36,407 bases of DNA from Candidatus Saccharimonadota bacterium (GTDB taxonomy: Bacteria > Patescibacteriota > Saccharimonadia > Saccharimonadales > Saccharimonadaceae), in contig JACPYF010000013.1 of the NCBI GenBank assembly GCA_016196195.1, positions 1 to 36,407 on the forward strand. The letters are read 5' to 3'. Positions 1-9,353 of the stretch are shown one piece after another. Each line of letters opens with the position of its first letter. The first letter of the stretch is position 1. The position numbers and the translations under genes were made by a program. The notes beneath the pieces are model-generated. The model was not told the DNA's origin and ran no database searches. It saw nothing but the letters and a program-made list of their open reading frames with translations.

Positions 1-192
1 AATCTGTGAAGATGAAATGGGCTGGGCGTAAAGCGGCTCGTAATGGCAAAAAACTACTTCGTCTGGATGTCCCATCTAAAACGACGGACTAAAATCTTAT
101 TATGAAAGTTTGGGTTTTAAACGGCTACAGGATAAAGAAGTTAAGGCTCCAGACAGCACATACACAGTAGCGCTATACGAGAAACCCACAGT
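1..192 (+). pseudogene. GNAT acetyltransferase C-terminal fragment, frameshifted, truncated by window edge
   Basis: Frame 3 reads SVKMKWAGRKAARNGKKLLRLDVPSK then stops; another frame continues NDGLKSYYESLGFKRLQDKEVKAPDSTYTVALYEKPTV*. Joined they match the GNAT C-terminal pattern; one A appears missing in the A-run at 78-81. Confidence 0.6.
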
Positions 193-197
193 ATAGA

Positions 198-482
198 TTA
201 ATAATCAAAAATAATCCTGTGATAGCCCTCAGCCTCAGCCTCTTTGGCTGTACAAAATTCATAATCGCTAAGTGGCTCGAAACCATACTCCTTGTCACCG
301 GGCAAATCGTAAGAGTAAGATGCCGCAAAATTGCTTGACTTGACAGGTAGGTGGCCGCACTTTAGGGTACCGTATGCAAACGGAAGCACGCCTGATATGA
401 ATCCCCCAAATAACAAGATTGGGATCAGAGCAATTGAAGCAATTACTACAAATACCTTTTTGTTTTTGTTTAGTTTCTTCAT
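198..482 (-). CDS. Small secreted/membrane-anchored protein (start MKKLNKNKK), C-terminal FCTAKEAEAEGYHR motif
   Basis: ORF with N-terminal TM segment; the internal Met at 482 is a more plausible start than 575, which overlaps the divergent SET gene. Confidence 0.55.
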   Translation of the reverse strand: MKKLNKNKKVFVVIASIALIPILLFGGFISGVLPFAYGTLKCGHLPVKSSNFAASYSYDLPGDKEYGFEPLSDYEFCTAKEAEAEGYHRIIFDY

Positions 483-536
483 ATAAGTTATTCTAACACT
501 AACCTTTCTATTAGGCCATTTGCTATACTCTATCTT

Positions 537-884
537 ATGATAAGCGGCATCAAGCCAAATAGTATTAACGGTCATTCCCCGCTACCTGAAGAAGTATATA
601 TAGAAAAATCACCTCTTCATGGTATGGGTATTTTTGCCAAAGTGGATATCCCGAAAGAACATGATTTTGGTATAACTCATATTGCAGATGAAAGGTTTAA
701 CAATGGTTATATTCGCACCTCTATAGGTGGTTTTGTGAACCATTCTACAAACCCGAACATTGAGCTAAGAGAGCAAGACGACACTCTACACCTTTGGACA
801 ATAAAGCCCGTAGAGAAAGGTGAAGAACTGACTGTTGACTACACGCCGTATTACACAGCCGAAGAATTAGCCACATATAGATAG
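537..884 (+). CDS. SET domain-containing protein
   Basis: SPLHGMGIFAKVDIPK...GGFVNHSTNPN...KPVEKGEELTVDYTPYY matches SET motifs (NHSxxPN, ELTxDY). Confidence 0.8.
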   Translation: MISGIKPNSINGHSPLPEEVYIEKSPLHGMGIFAKVDIPKEHDFGITHIADERFNNGYIRTSIGGFVNHSTNPNIELREQDDTLHLWTIKPVEKGEELTVDYTPYYTAEELATYR

Positions 885-888
885 TATA

Positions 889-1518
889 ATGACCCCTATG
901 GAACAACTAAGCCCTACCCCGCCACAATTGAAACAAGTTACACTGCAGTCACTGTTCGAAGAGCTCGGTGAGTATGATGCGATGCGTTCATGCACGCCAA
1001 CATCTTTTTATATGCTGCTACAGGCTATCGATGGCTTGCCAGATAGTCAATCAGCTGCAGACTTTGTCCGAGGCCTTAATACAGACGAAGCTCACACAAC
1101 AGACCACAACTGGAGCAGGCCTGCCCTGTCAGCCGCGATACGTGAGGCGTATGATGTAGCTGTTGTCTCGTGGCAGCTAAACGGCGGCACCAATATAGAG
1201 GCCATGCAGAAAGCTGGCTACCTGGAGACCGACCAAGAAGTTGAGGTTTTTAACGATGCAGTAAGCGGCCGCAGCGTAGAAGACGTCGTACGAGCTGGTT
1301 ACCCTGTAATGGTGACTATGCAGCCAAACTTTGGTGACACAGGCAGCCAAAGTGTGCATTCCGTCATCATTGAAGCCTGGCATGACGCTGCGGTAACAGT
1401 TGTTGACTCTGACGCTAGAAACACCTCGACACAGTTCAGCCCAGACGAGATCAGGCAAAGTATCAGCCCTCAAGGGGCCGGCACCATAGTTTTGCCCAAA
1501 CATCCCCAGCAAAATTGA
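889..1518 (+). CDS. Papain-like/C39-like cysteine peptidase family protein (putative)
   Basis: CTPTSFYMLLQ...VHSVIIEAW...VTVVDSD gives a Cys-His-Asp order typical of C39-like proteins. Confidence 0.5.
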   Translation: MTPMEQLSPTPPQLKQVTLQSLFEELGEYDAMRSCTPTSFYMLLQAIDGLPDSQSAADFVRGLNTDEAHTTDHNWSRPALSAAIREAYDVAVVSWQLNGGTNIEAMQKAGYLETDQEVEVFNDAVSGRSVEDVVRAGYPVMVTMQPNFGDTGSQSVHSVIIEAWHDAAVTVVDSDARNTSTQFSPDEIRQSISPQGAGTIVLPKHPQQN

Positions 1519-1569
1519 TTTCTCCTCTGATATGGTGTAAACTTTTGCTTACGTACTAACCAATAACGT

Positions 1570-1645
1570 GGCTCTTTAGCTCAGTTGGTAGAGCAGAGGC
1601 TTGAAGAGCCTTGTGTCCTCGGTTCGAGTCCGAGAGGAGCCACCA
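1570..1645 (+). tRNA. tRNA-Phe (GAA), CCA encoded
   Basis: Acceptor GGCTCTT/AGGAGCC, D-arm GCTC..GAGC, anticodon loop TTGAAGA, T-arm CTCGG-TTCGAGT-CCGAG, ACCA. Confidence 0.93.
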
Positions 1646-1654
1646 AGAAAATAC

Positions 1655-1682
1655 CTGATCGTCATGATCGGGTCTTTTCTTA
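1655..1682 (+). terminator. Intrinsic terminator after tRNA-Phe
   Basis: CCTGATC-gtcat-GATCGGG followed by TCTTTTCTT. Confidence 0.6.
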
Positions 1683-1708
1683 TTAGGGACAAAGCCCACC
1701 AAGCTAGA

Positions 1709-2425
1709 TTAGTCGGAAGAGTCAGTTTTTACTGGCTCTTCGTCATTTTTACCCAACATAGTGAGGTGCATAGGTAGGAACCTACCAAAATGCATTGTTG
1801 CTACGGTCCTGTGGGACTCTTCAATCGGACCGTTGTTATTTACGATAAAGTGCGAACGTTCATTTCGCTCTGTGCGAGCCATTTGCTGTGCAATGATAGC
1901 GTCAACATTTCTACGTTTCTTGCCCTCGGCTACCCGTTCGTCTTCCCTGGCTTCGGCCCTCTTGCGCTGAGTTGCCTCGTTAACGTCAACAGTGACTACA
2001 TAGTGCACTCTTTGCTCGCCACCAGTTTCTAATAGTAATGGTGAGTCCAAAATAGCATAGTTACCGAGTCGTAAATTGGCCTGAAGCTGTCGGTCAACCT
2101 CGTGTCCTATAGCGGGATGTTTGATCGCCTCTAATCTCTGCAATGCAGCGGATTTAACACCAGGAGGCTGGTCTTTTGGAAAAACAATTTCACCTAGCCT
2201 GCCTTTATCAATTTCTCGGCTTTCATTTAGGATAGCTTTGCCCCAGTATTTGACTATTTCTTCGTAGGCTTCGGTGCCTCGTAGCATAACTTCATCTGAT
2301 ATAACATCAGCATCAACAATGCCAACACCAAGTTCTTTGAACCTATTGGCTATGGTGCTTTTTCCAGATCCTATTCCACCAGTAAGACCAACCACCAAGC
2401 CTGGTTCAGTATTTAACTGTTTCAT
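1709..2425 (-). CDS. coaE: Dephospho-CoA kinase
   Basis: VVGLTGGIGSGKSTIANRFKELGVGIVDADVISDEV Walker A and CoaE signature. Confidence 0.85.
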   Translation of the reverse strand: MKQLNTEPGLVVGLTGGIGSGKSTIANRFKELGVGIVDADVISDEVMLRGTEAYEEIVKYWGKAILNESREIDKGRLGEIVFPKDQPPGVKSAALQRLEAIKHPAIGHEVDRQLQANLRLGNYAILDSPLLLETGGEQRVHYVVTVDVNEATQRKRAEAREDERVAEGKKRRNVDAIIAQQMARTERNERSHFIVNNNGPIEESHRTVATMHFGRFLPMHLTMLGKNDEEPVKTDSSD

Positions 2426-2458
2426 AATAAATATTATACCAGAAAATACATAAATAGT

Positions 2459-3661
2459 CTATTTTTTAGTGGCGCAGATTTCGCACTCTTCTTCGGCGCC
2501 GAACTCTGTCGCCCATTGCTGAGAGGCTTTCCACCAAGGTTCTAGGTCATGATAACCAACCCAATCGGCAGCTTCGCGTATCATCCATCCCGTCCAGCCA
2601 GTTAGGCGTAGTTTGCCATACTCGAAAGCAGCCCAGCCGTAGCCAATCGGTACAACTGTTGCTGGAAACTTTGGCTTGTAGGCGTCACCCTCATTACCAT
2701 AGTATTTTGCTTCGATATCGTGTGTGACATAATGCCCATCATAGACAGCTGTCTGGGCGAGTCCTGAATATGGAGTATTGGCATTGTCACCAACCACATA
2801 TATATCTTCTTCGGCTATTAGGTGCTCGTCGACGGTGACTTTGCCGCGTTCAGACAGGTTAAAGTCATTGTCTTTGAAAAACGGGTTGTTTGAGGTGCCT
2901 GCCGTCCAAACAACAGTATGAGACGGTATGTCTTTGCTACTAACCATCAAACTATCTTCGTCCATGCCTTGGACCATTTTGTGTACCATCACTTGGATAC
3001 CAAGCTTTTTCAGGCGCTTGGCAGCTGCGACAGATACTTTTTCAGCTGAATTAGGTAATATCCGAGGTGCCGCCTCGATGAGCTTTACATTGATACGACG
3101 GTTTTTAATTCCGTGTCGCTTCATAATTTGACGCATATATGTTGGTAATGCACCAGCCAGTTCTACGCCGCTCGGGCCACCACCGACTATGATGTAGTTA
3201 ATGTCTGGCTTGCCTTCGTCTTGCAGTAGCTCATGGAGATGTGCCTTGAACCGTTTTACCTCTTCCGGAGATTTTATGCCATAAGAATACTTGCTCAGAC
3301 CTTCTATGCCAAAGTAGTTTGTTATCACACCCAAAGCCAGTACTAGTTTGTCGTAGGCTAATATTTTTTCGCTCTCTAGCTCGATAGATTTTGTAGTTCT
3401 GTCCAATTTAACTAGTTTGTCGTTGATAAAGTTGATGTTCCCGCCCTCTAAAATTTCACTAAGGGGTATCGCAGACTGCCGGAACAACCCACCGGTTGCA
3501 GTGTGATATAAGGTTGGGTTATAACGAAAGTCCAACTTGTCAGATATTAGGGTTACTTCGAACTCTTCGTTATGGCTAAGCTCTAGGGCTGCCTTGATAC
3601 CACCAAAACCACCACCAACTACAACAATCTGCTGTTTTTCAGTATTTGTTTTTTTATTCAT
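2459..3661 (-). CDS. ndh: NAD(P)/FAD-dependent oxidoreductase, type II NADH dehydrogenase-like
   Basis: IVVVGGGFGGIKAALEL; second dinucleotide fold YIIVGGGPSGVELAGAL; IYVVGDNANTPYSGLAQTAVYDG. Confidence 0.87.
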   Translation of the reverse strand: MNKKTNTEKQQIVVVGGGFGGIKAALELSHNEEFEVTLISDKLDFRYNPTLYHTATGGLFRQSAIPLSEILEGGNINFINDKLVKLDRTTKSIELESEKILAYDKLVLALGVITNYFGIEGLSKYSYGIKSPEEVKRFKAHLHELLQDEGKPDINYIIVGGGPSGVELAGALPTYMRQIMKRHGIKNRRINVKLIEAAPRILPNSAEKVSVAAAKRLKKLGIQVMVHKMVQGMDEDSLMVSSKDIPSHTVVWTAGTSNNPFFKDNDFNLSERGKVTVDEHLIAEEDIYVVGDNANTPYSGLAQTAVYDGHYVTHDIEAKYYGNEGDAYKPKFPATVVPIGYGWAAFEYGKLRLTGWTGWMIREAADWVGYHDLEPWWKASQQWATEFGAEEECEICATKK

Positions 3662-3719
3662 CTGAACAACAGTATATATCTCTTGCGTACGAGCTGCAAT
3701 AAGTTTATGCTTAGAAGCA

Positions 3720-5384
3720 ATGAAAGACTTCGAGCAAGCGCTAGTAAAGGTGGGTTTTGGCGGTGAAATAGAAGATTCTGTTGATGTTTTAGAAAAGTAT
3801 TCTCATGACGCGTCGATGTTCGAGATTAAACCGCAGCTAGTCGTTGCACCACATACTGCCGAAGATGTAGAAAAGCTAGTCACACTAGTAGCAAAAGAAA
3901 AAAAGAGGAATGAGCACCTAAGTTTGACCGCACGTTCTGCTGGAACATGTATGTCTGGTGGAGCTATCAATGATTCGATCATCATAGATTTTAATCGTCA
4001 CCTGACAAAAGTCATTAACGTCACAGGCTCTAGCGCTCGAACACAACCTGGAGCATTCTTTCGTGATTTTGACGCATTAACAATTGCCCACGACAGTTTA
4101 CTACCTAGCTACCCAGCTAGCCGTGACCTTTGTACAGTCGGCGGGATGATAAACAATAACAGTGGTGGTGAAAAATCATTAGAATACGGAAAAACCGAGA
4201 AATATGTCCGTGAGATAGATTTTGTGTTTTCTGACGGGGTTAAACGAAAAGTAAAGCCACTCAAGCGTACAGAACTGATCAAGAAAATGGCTCAGAAAGA
4301 TCTTGAAGGCAAAGTTTACAAAGATTTATACCAACTAATCGAAGATAACTACGAAGCTATTAAAGCCGCCAAGCCGCATGTTAGCAAGAATTCGACTGGA
4401 TATAACCTATGGAACGTCTGGGATCGTGAAACTGGCATATTTGACCTAACACAGGTTATTGTCGGCGGACAAGGAACATTAGGTATGGTCACTGAGGCCG
4501 AGTTCAAGCTAGTAAAACGTCGCAAACACTCTGGCTTGCTGGTATTGTTCCTGAAGGATATTGATGATTTGGGTGAGTTAACAGAGAAAATATTGGTACA
4601 CAAACCAGCGACACTAGAATGTTTCGATGATGCGACGCTACTGTTAGGTATGAAGTTTTTGCCTAGTTTTTTGTCAAAATTAGGTCTAAAAAAATGGCTA
4701 CAATTGGTGTTTGGTCTAGCGCCAACTGGCATACAGTTCCTGCGCGGCATACCTAAACTAGTCGTTATGGTGGAATTTAACGATGAAACAGAAGATGGCG
4801 TGCGCAAAAAGGTACATGATTTGCATTCAGAATTGGGCCATTTACACGCAAGATACGAAATCAATGGGTTTGAAGAAGATCCGACCGAAGGTAAGAGTGA
4901 AAAGTTCTGGATAATGCGCCGTCAAAGCTTTCAATTACTACGTAGCAAGGTTAAAGACAAACACACTGCACCGTTTATCGATGATTTCGTAGTTAATCCA
5001 GAGCATTTGGCTGAGTTTTTGCCTAAGATCCGCAAAATCATAAAGAAATACAAGCTTTTAGCTACCATAGCAGGCCACTTGGGCGACGGTAACTTTCATA
5101 TTATTCCGCTAATGAAACTGGAAGATCCAAAAGACCGGCGCAAGCTACTGCCTGCAATGAAGGAAGTAAATCACTTGGTTCTAAAATATGGTGGTAGTTT
5201 GAGTGGCGAACACAATGACGGCTTAGTGCGCGGCCCATGGCTAAAAGAAATGTATGGCGCTGAAATGTTGGACATCTTTAAACGCACAAAGCAAATTTTT
5301 GACCCAGACAATATATTCAACCCTCACAAAAAGGCTGATGCTGATTGGGACTATAGTTTTTCGCATATTCGCGACCATTTCTAG
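3720..5384 (+). CDS. FAD-binding oxidoreductase (glycolate oxidase GlcD/D-lactate dehydrogenase family)
   Basis: FAD_binding_4-like LTARSAGTCMSGGAIN...TVGGMINNNSGGEKSLEYGKT; C-terminal GHLGDGNFHIIP and GGSLSGEHNDGLVRGPW. Confidence 0.87.
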   Translation: MKDFEQALVKVGFGGEIEDSVDVLEKYSHDASMFEIKPQLVVAPHTAEDVEKLVTLVAKEKKRNEHLSLTARSAGTCMSGGAINDSIIIDFNRHLTKVINVTGSSARTQPGAFFRDFDALTIAHDSLLPSYPASRDLCTVGGMINNNSGGEKSLEYGKTEKYVREIDFVFSDGVKRKVKPLKRTELIKKMAQKDLEGKVYKDLYQLIEDNYEAIKAAKPHVSKNSTGYNLWNVWDRETGIFDLTQVIVGGQGTLGMVTEAEFKLVKRRKHSGLLVLFLKDIDDLGELTEKILVHKPATLECFDDATLLLGMKFLPSFLSKLGLKKWLQLVFGLAPTGIQFLRGIPKLVVMVEFNDETEDGVRKKVHDLHSELGHLHARYEINGFEEDPTEGKSEKFWIMRRQSFQLLRSKVKDKHTAPFIDDFVVNPEHLAEFLPKIRKIIKKYKLLATIAGHLGDGNFHIIPLMKLEDPKDRRKLLPAMKEVNHLVLKYGGSLSGEHNDGLVRGPWLKEMYGAEMLDIFKRTKQIFDPDNIFNPHKKADADWDYSFSHIRDHF

Positions 5385-5390
5385 ACACTG

Positions 5391-6539
5391 TTGATAGATG
5401 GGCGTATCATAAAAAGTGATATGGCTGAGCGAGACAAACGTATCGTAATAAACCTGTTAAGACACGCAGGCATAGAGATTAACGGTAAAAAACCATACGA
5501 TATACAGGTACACGATGAGCGGTTTTATCGCCGAGCCCTGCGCCACCAGGGCCTAGGTATTGGCGAAGCATATATGGATGGTTGGTGGGAGGCTAAGTCT
5601 ATAGACCAACTAATAACCCGTGTACTAAATGCAGAGCTTGAAAACAAAGTACGCACCAGCCCAGAAATTATATTGTTAGGTCTATCAACCCTAATAACCA
5701 ACCGTCAAACCACCAGGCGAGCACGCAAGAACGCTGCTCATCACTACAACATTGGCAATGATTTGTACGAAAGAATGTTGGACAAACGTATGATATATTC
5801 GTGTGGCTATTGGAAAAATGCCAAAACGCTAGACGACGCACAGGAAGCCAAACTAAAACTAATCTGCGATAAATTAGAGCTCAAAAAAGGGATGACACTA
5901 CTAGACATTGGCTGTGGCTGGGGCGGATTTTCCGAATATGCAGCCAGAAACTATGGGGTTAAAGTTACCGGCATTAGTCCAGCGTCCGAGCAAGTAAAAT
6001 TGGCTAGAAAACGCACAAAGAGCTTGAGTGTAAAGATCGAGCAAAAGGATTACCGTGATATGACTGGTAATTTCGACCGAATCGTCTCGATCGGCATGCT
6101 AGAACACGTCGGCTACAAGAACTACAACAAATTCTTTGATATATGCCGCAAATTACTAAAAGACGACGGTTTGATGTTGCATCATACAATAGGCAGTAAC
6201 GCGTCTGTTCGATCTGGTGACCCGTGGATGGACCGATATATCTTTCCTGGTGGTAACTTGCCGTCGATTGCGCAAATTTCAAAAGCGGTTGAAAATAAAC
6301 TGATAATTGAGGATATTCATAATATCGGACCAGATTATGACAATACCCTGATGGCCTGGCACAAAAATTTCATGAAATACTGGGGTGAAATTGAAGACTT
6401 TTACGATGAGAGGTTCAAACGAATGTGGGAATATTATCTGCTATCTTGCGCTGCTGGTTTTCGCAGTCGCAACCTACAGCTATGGCAAATTGTTATGCGC
6501 CCGCGTGTACAGACACCTACCTACAGAAGCGTTCGCTAG
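5391..6539 (+). CDS. cfa: Cyclopropane-fatty-acyl-phospholipid synthase family methyltransferase
   Basis: HYNIGNDLYERMLDKRMIYSCGYW, LLDIGCGWGGFSEYAA, SIGMLEHVGYKNY, FPGGNLPSI; TTG start in the track. Confidence 0.88.
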   Translation: MIDGRIIKSDMAERDKRIVINLLRHAGIEINGKKPYDIQVHDERFYRRALRHQGLGIGEAYMDGWWEAKSIDQLITRVLNAELENKVRTSPEIILLGLSTLITNRQTTRRARKNAAHHYNIGNDLYERMLDKRMIYSCGYWKNAKTLDDAQEAKLKLICDKLELKKGMTLLDIGCGWGGFSEYAARNYGVKVTGISPASEQVKLARKRTKSLSVKIEQKDYRDMTGNFDRIVSIGMLEHVGYKNYNKFFDICRKLLKDDGLMLHHTIGSNASVRSGDPWMDRYIFPGGNLPSIAQISKAVENKLIIEDIHNIGPDYDNTLMAWHKNFMKYWGEIEDFYDERFKRMWEYYLLSCAAGFRSRNLQLWQIVMRPRVQTPTYRSVR

Positions 6540-6550
6540 TGCTACCTCGG

Positions 6551-6579
6551 TATTGAATATTACATGAATTTATGTTAAA
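6551..6579 (+). promoter_or_regulatory. Putative sigma70-type promoter for the CDF gene
   Basis: TTGAAT-17 nt-TAAAAT upstream of the GTG start. Confidence 0.45.
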
Positions 6580-6628
6580 ATAGTACTGTTCACGTTAGAA
6601 AGCAACTTAAATCTAAGGTAGGTGATCC

Positions 6629-7324
6629 GTGGCTCATACCCACACCCACAACCATCATCATGGTCATGGGTGCGACCATGACCATGGTGCTCAAACACCA
6701 GCAACAATCGCCACAGCAGTGATTCTTTTTTCACTGGCAACTGTGGAGTGGTTTGCCGGCAAGGGACTCAACAACCCAGGCGTCATAGCCGACGCCGGGC
6801 ACAACCTTTCCGACGCCATATTCGCACTGGCCGTGGTCTTGATGATCCCGGTTATAGGCATCGGCAGGAAAGTTTTTTCCAGCTCGCACTTCATGAGGTG
6901 CAACATCGAGTCCTTGGTGGCGATCGTAATCGCCTTTACCACAATCGCTATGATCGGCTACTTGTCGATCGAGCAAGTGTTGAAGGGGGTGTCCACTGAG
7001 CATTCCGAGCTGGTCTTGCTGATCGGTATTGTGAGTTGGGGTATCAACCTCACACTTGCAAAAATGCTGATGCGCTCGAGCAACAGTGTGACGAAGTCAC
7101 TAGGAGTTCACCTCCTGTCAGATGCAACAGCATCACTCTGGATTAGCGGAGCCGCCATAGCGACCCTTGCGGTCGCCTGGTGGGGCTGGAATGTCATTGC
7201 AGCAGTCATCATTTTGGGGCTCGCCGCGAAGCACAACTGGCACCTCATCTCTGATGAAGGCAAAAAGATCCACCGACTCGAGTCATGCTCTGAAAACGTG
7301 AACAGCCCGTCCCATAGTCATTAA
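6629..7324 (+). CDS. Cation diffusion facilitator transporter (short, His-rich N-terminus, no C-terminal domain)
   Basis: MAHTHTHNHHHGHGCDHDHG; DAGHNLSDAIFAL and HLLSDATASLWI HxxxD motifs; GTG start. Confidence 0.85.
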   Translation: MAHTHTHNHHHGHGCDHDHGAQTPATIATAVILFSLATVEWFAGKGLNNPGVIADAGHNLSDAIFALAVVLMIPVIGIGRKVFSSSHFMRCNIESLVAIVIAFTTIAMIGYLSIEQVLKGVSTEHSELVLLIGIVSWGINLTLAKMLMRSSNSVTKSLGVHLLSDATASLWISGAAIATLAVAWWGWNVIAAVIILGLAAKHNWHLISDEGKKIHRLESCSENVNSPSHSH

Positions 7325-7357
7325 ATCGACAGGGGCGGGCTTTTCGCCCTTCTGGGG

Positions 7358-9178
7358 CTATTTTTTATTGCGTTTGCGTTGGTTTGGGTCTAGGAAGCGT
7401 TTGCGTAAGCGTAGGCTTTTAGGTGTTACTTCTAGCAGTTCATCATCTTCGATAAAATCAATGGATTGCTCGAGAGATAGATCAGTAAAAGGAGTTAGCT
7501 GGACTGTTCCGTCGCTGCTGCTAGTACGCATGTTTGTTAGCTGTTTGCCTTTACATACATTTACATCTAGGTCGCCTTGGCGGTTGTATAGGCCTACGAT
7601 CATGCCCTGATAGACGGTCGTTCCAGGGCCAACATACATTATTCCGCGAGCTGCAGAGTTATCTAGGGCGTAGGCAGTCGTTGAGCCAGCTTCGGTGGCG
7701 ATCAGAGCGCCGTTACGGTGTTGTTGCAGCTTTGGACCCATTGGCTGATAGCCGTGTGGCAGACTGTGCATGATGACAGTTCCCTTTGTTGCAGTCATCA
7801 ATAGATTGCGTAGGCCAATCAGGCTGCGCGTTGCAATGATATATGTCTGACGAATCGCACCAGAACTAGTTGTTTCTTGGTGGGTCATTTCGCCGCGACG
7901 TTGACCAAGCTCTTGAGATATTGCCCCAACAAACTCTGAGCCAACTTCGATCAATACCTCTTCGACAGGCTCTTGTTCGACACCGTCTTTTTGGATAGTT
8001 ACAACCTGTGGTCGACCAACTTCAAATTCGAAACCTTCACGACGAAGTGTTTCGATCAGTACTGATAGATGCAATTCACCGCGACCAGATACTTTGAAGC
8101 CAATGCCTTCGTCTTCTACACGTAGAGCTACGTTTGTTTCTAGCTCTTGCTGCAAACGATCACCAATTTGGCGAGAAGTGGTAAATTCACCTTCTTTACC
8201 TTTTAACGGGCTGGTGTTTGGACCTAGGTACATAGATAGTGTCGGAGCTTCAACCTCTAGAACTGGTAGAGCCTCTGGATTTTCACTGTCGGCAATAGTT
8301 TCACCAATATGGGCGTCACCGATACCAGTTAGCGCCACGATATCACCAGCTATAGCACTGTCGATTTCTTCACGGTTTAGGCCACGATATGCAAATAGCT
8401 TATCGATTTTGGCGTTTACTTTACTGCCATCGGCTTTTATTAGTACTACTGGCTGAGATTTCTTGATAGTTCCACGAGATATGCGACCAATAGCGTATTT
8501 GCCTAAAAAGCTGTCATATTGCAGAGATGTTACTAAAAGCTGCAGCGGCTTGGTTGTATCAACCTCTGGAGCTGGAATGTCGCCGATAATTGCGTCAAAT
8601 ATAGGTGACAAATCACCTTTTTCTTCTGGTTTTTCTGGCATTTCTTTCCAAGCTTTACCTTCGCGACCAATGGCGAAATAGACTGGATAGTGCAGCTGGG
8701 CGTCATCGATTGCAAGCTCTAGGAATAGATCGTCAATCTCGTCTTTTACCTCAGCAACACGTCGTGATGGTTTGTCAATTTTGTTGATAACTACAACGGG
8801 CTTGAGGCCTAGCTCGAGGGCTTTGGACAAAACAAACTTTGTCTGCGGCATCGGGCCTTCCTGAGCATCAACAATCAATAGTACGCCGTCGGCCATATTT
8901 AGGGTTCGTTCGACCTCACCGCTAAAGTCTGCGTGGCCTGGTGTGTCAATGATATTGATCTTGTAGTCATCATGATAAACAGCAGTTTGTTTGGCTGTAA
9001 TAGTGATTCCGCGCTCGTGCTCTTGGTCGCCACTATCCATAATCAGGTCTTGGCTCATCTCGGCCTGGTTGTCACGAAAAGTGTTGGACTGCTTTAACAG
9101 CCCATCTACCAAGGTAGTTTTACCGTGGTCGACGTGGGCAATAATAGCAACGTTACGTATAAATTTTGGGTCTGTCAT
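7358..9178 (-). CDS. typA: GTP-binding protein TypA/BipA
   Basis: RNVAIIAHVDHGKTTLVDGLLKQS, DTPGHADFSGEVERTL, full-length 606 aa EF-G-like GTPase. Confidence 0.95.
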   Translation of the reverse strand: MTDPKFIRNVAIIAHVDHGKTTLVDGLLKQSNTFRDNQAEMSQDLIMDSGDQEHERGITITAKQTAVYHDDYKINIIDTPGHADFSGEVERTLNMADGVLLIVDAQEGPMPQTKFVLSKALELGLKPVVVINKIDKPSRRVAEVKDEIDDLFLELAIDDAQLHYPVYFAIGREGKAWKEMPEKPEEKGDLSPIFDAIIGDIPAPEVDTTKPLQLLVTSLQYDSFLGKYAIGRISRGTIKKSQPVVLIKADGSKVNAKIDKLFAYRGLNREEIDSAIAGDIVALTGIGDAHIGETIADSENPEALPVLEVEAPTLSMYLGPNTSPLKGKEGEFTTSRQIGDRLQQELETNVALRVEDEGIGFKVSGRGELHLSVLIETLRREGFEFEVGRPQVVTIQKDGVEQEPVEEVLIEVGSEFVGAISQELGQRRGEMTHQETTSSGAIRQTYIIATRSLIGLRNLLMTATKGTVIMHSLPHGYQPMGPKLQQHRNGALIATEAGSTTAYALDNSAARGIMYVGPGTTVYQGMIVGLYNRQGDLDVNVCKGKQLTNMRTSSSDGTVQLTPFTDLSLEQSIDFIEDDELLEVTPKSLRLRKRFLDPNQRKRNKK

Positions 9179-9266
9179 AAAAATAAGCCCGTTCAGTGGG
9201 CATCCTCTTATGTTTATATTACCATACTTTATCCGATAAATACAGAGATGATATAATGAAATTCAC

Positions 9267-9353
9267 GCGCGAGTGGCGGAATTGGTAGACGCGCCAGCTT
9301 GAGGGGCTGGTGAGCTTCGGCTCATGGAGGTTCAAGTCCTCTCTCGCGCACCA
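9267..9353 (+). tRNA. tRNA-Leu (GAG), CCA encoded
   Basis: Acceptor GCGCGAG/CTCGCGC, anticodon stem CCAGC-TTGAGGG-GCTGG, long variable arm, T-loop GGTTCAAGTCC, ACCA. Confidence 0.93.

Noticed and set aside
4349-4864. 171-aa minus-strand ORF inside the FAD oxidoreductase gene
   Set aside because: Antisense shadow of a well-supported CDS, no recognisable protein.
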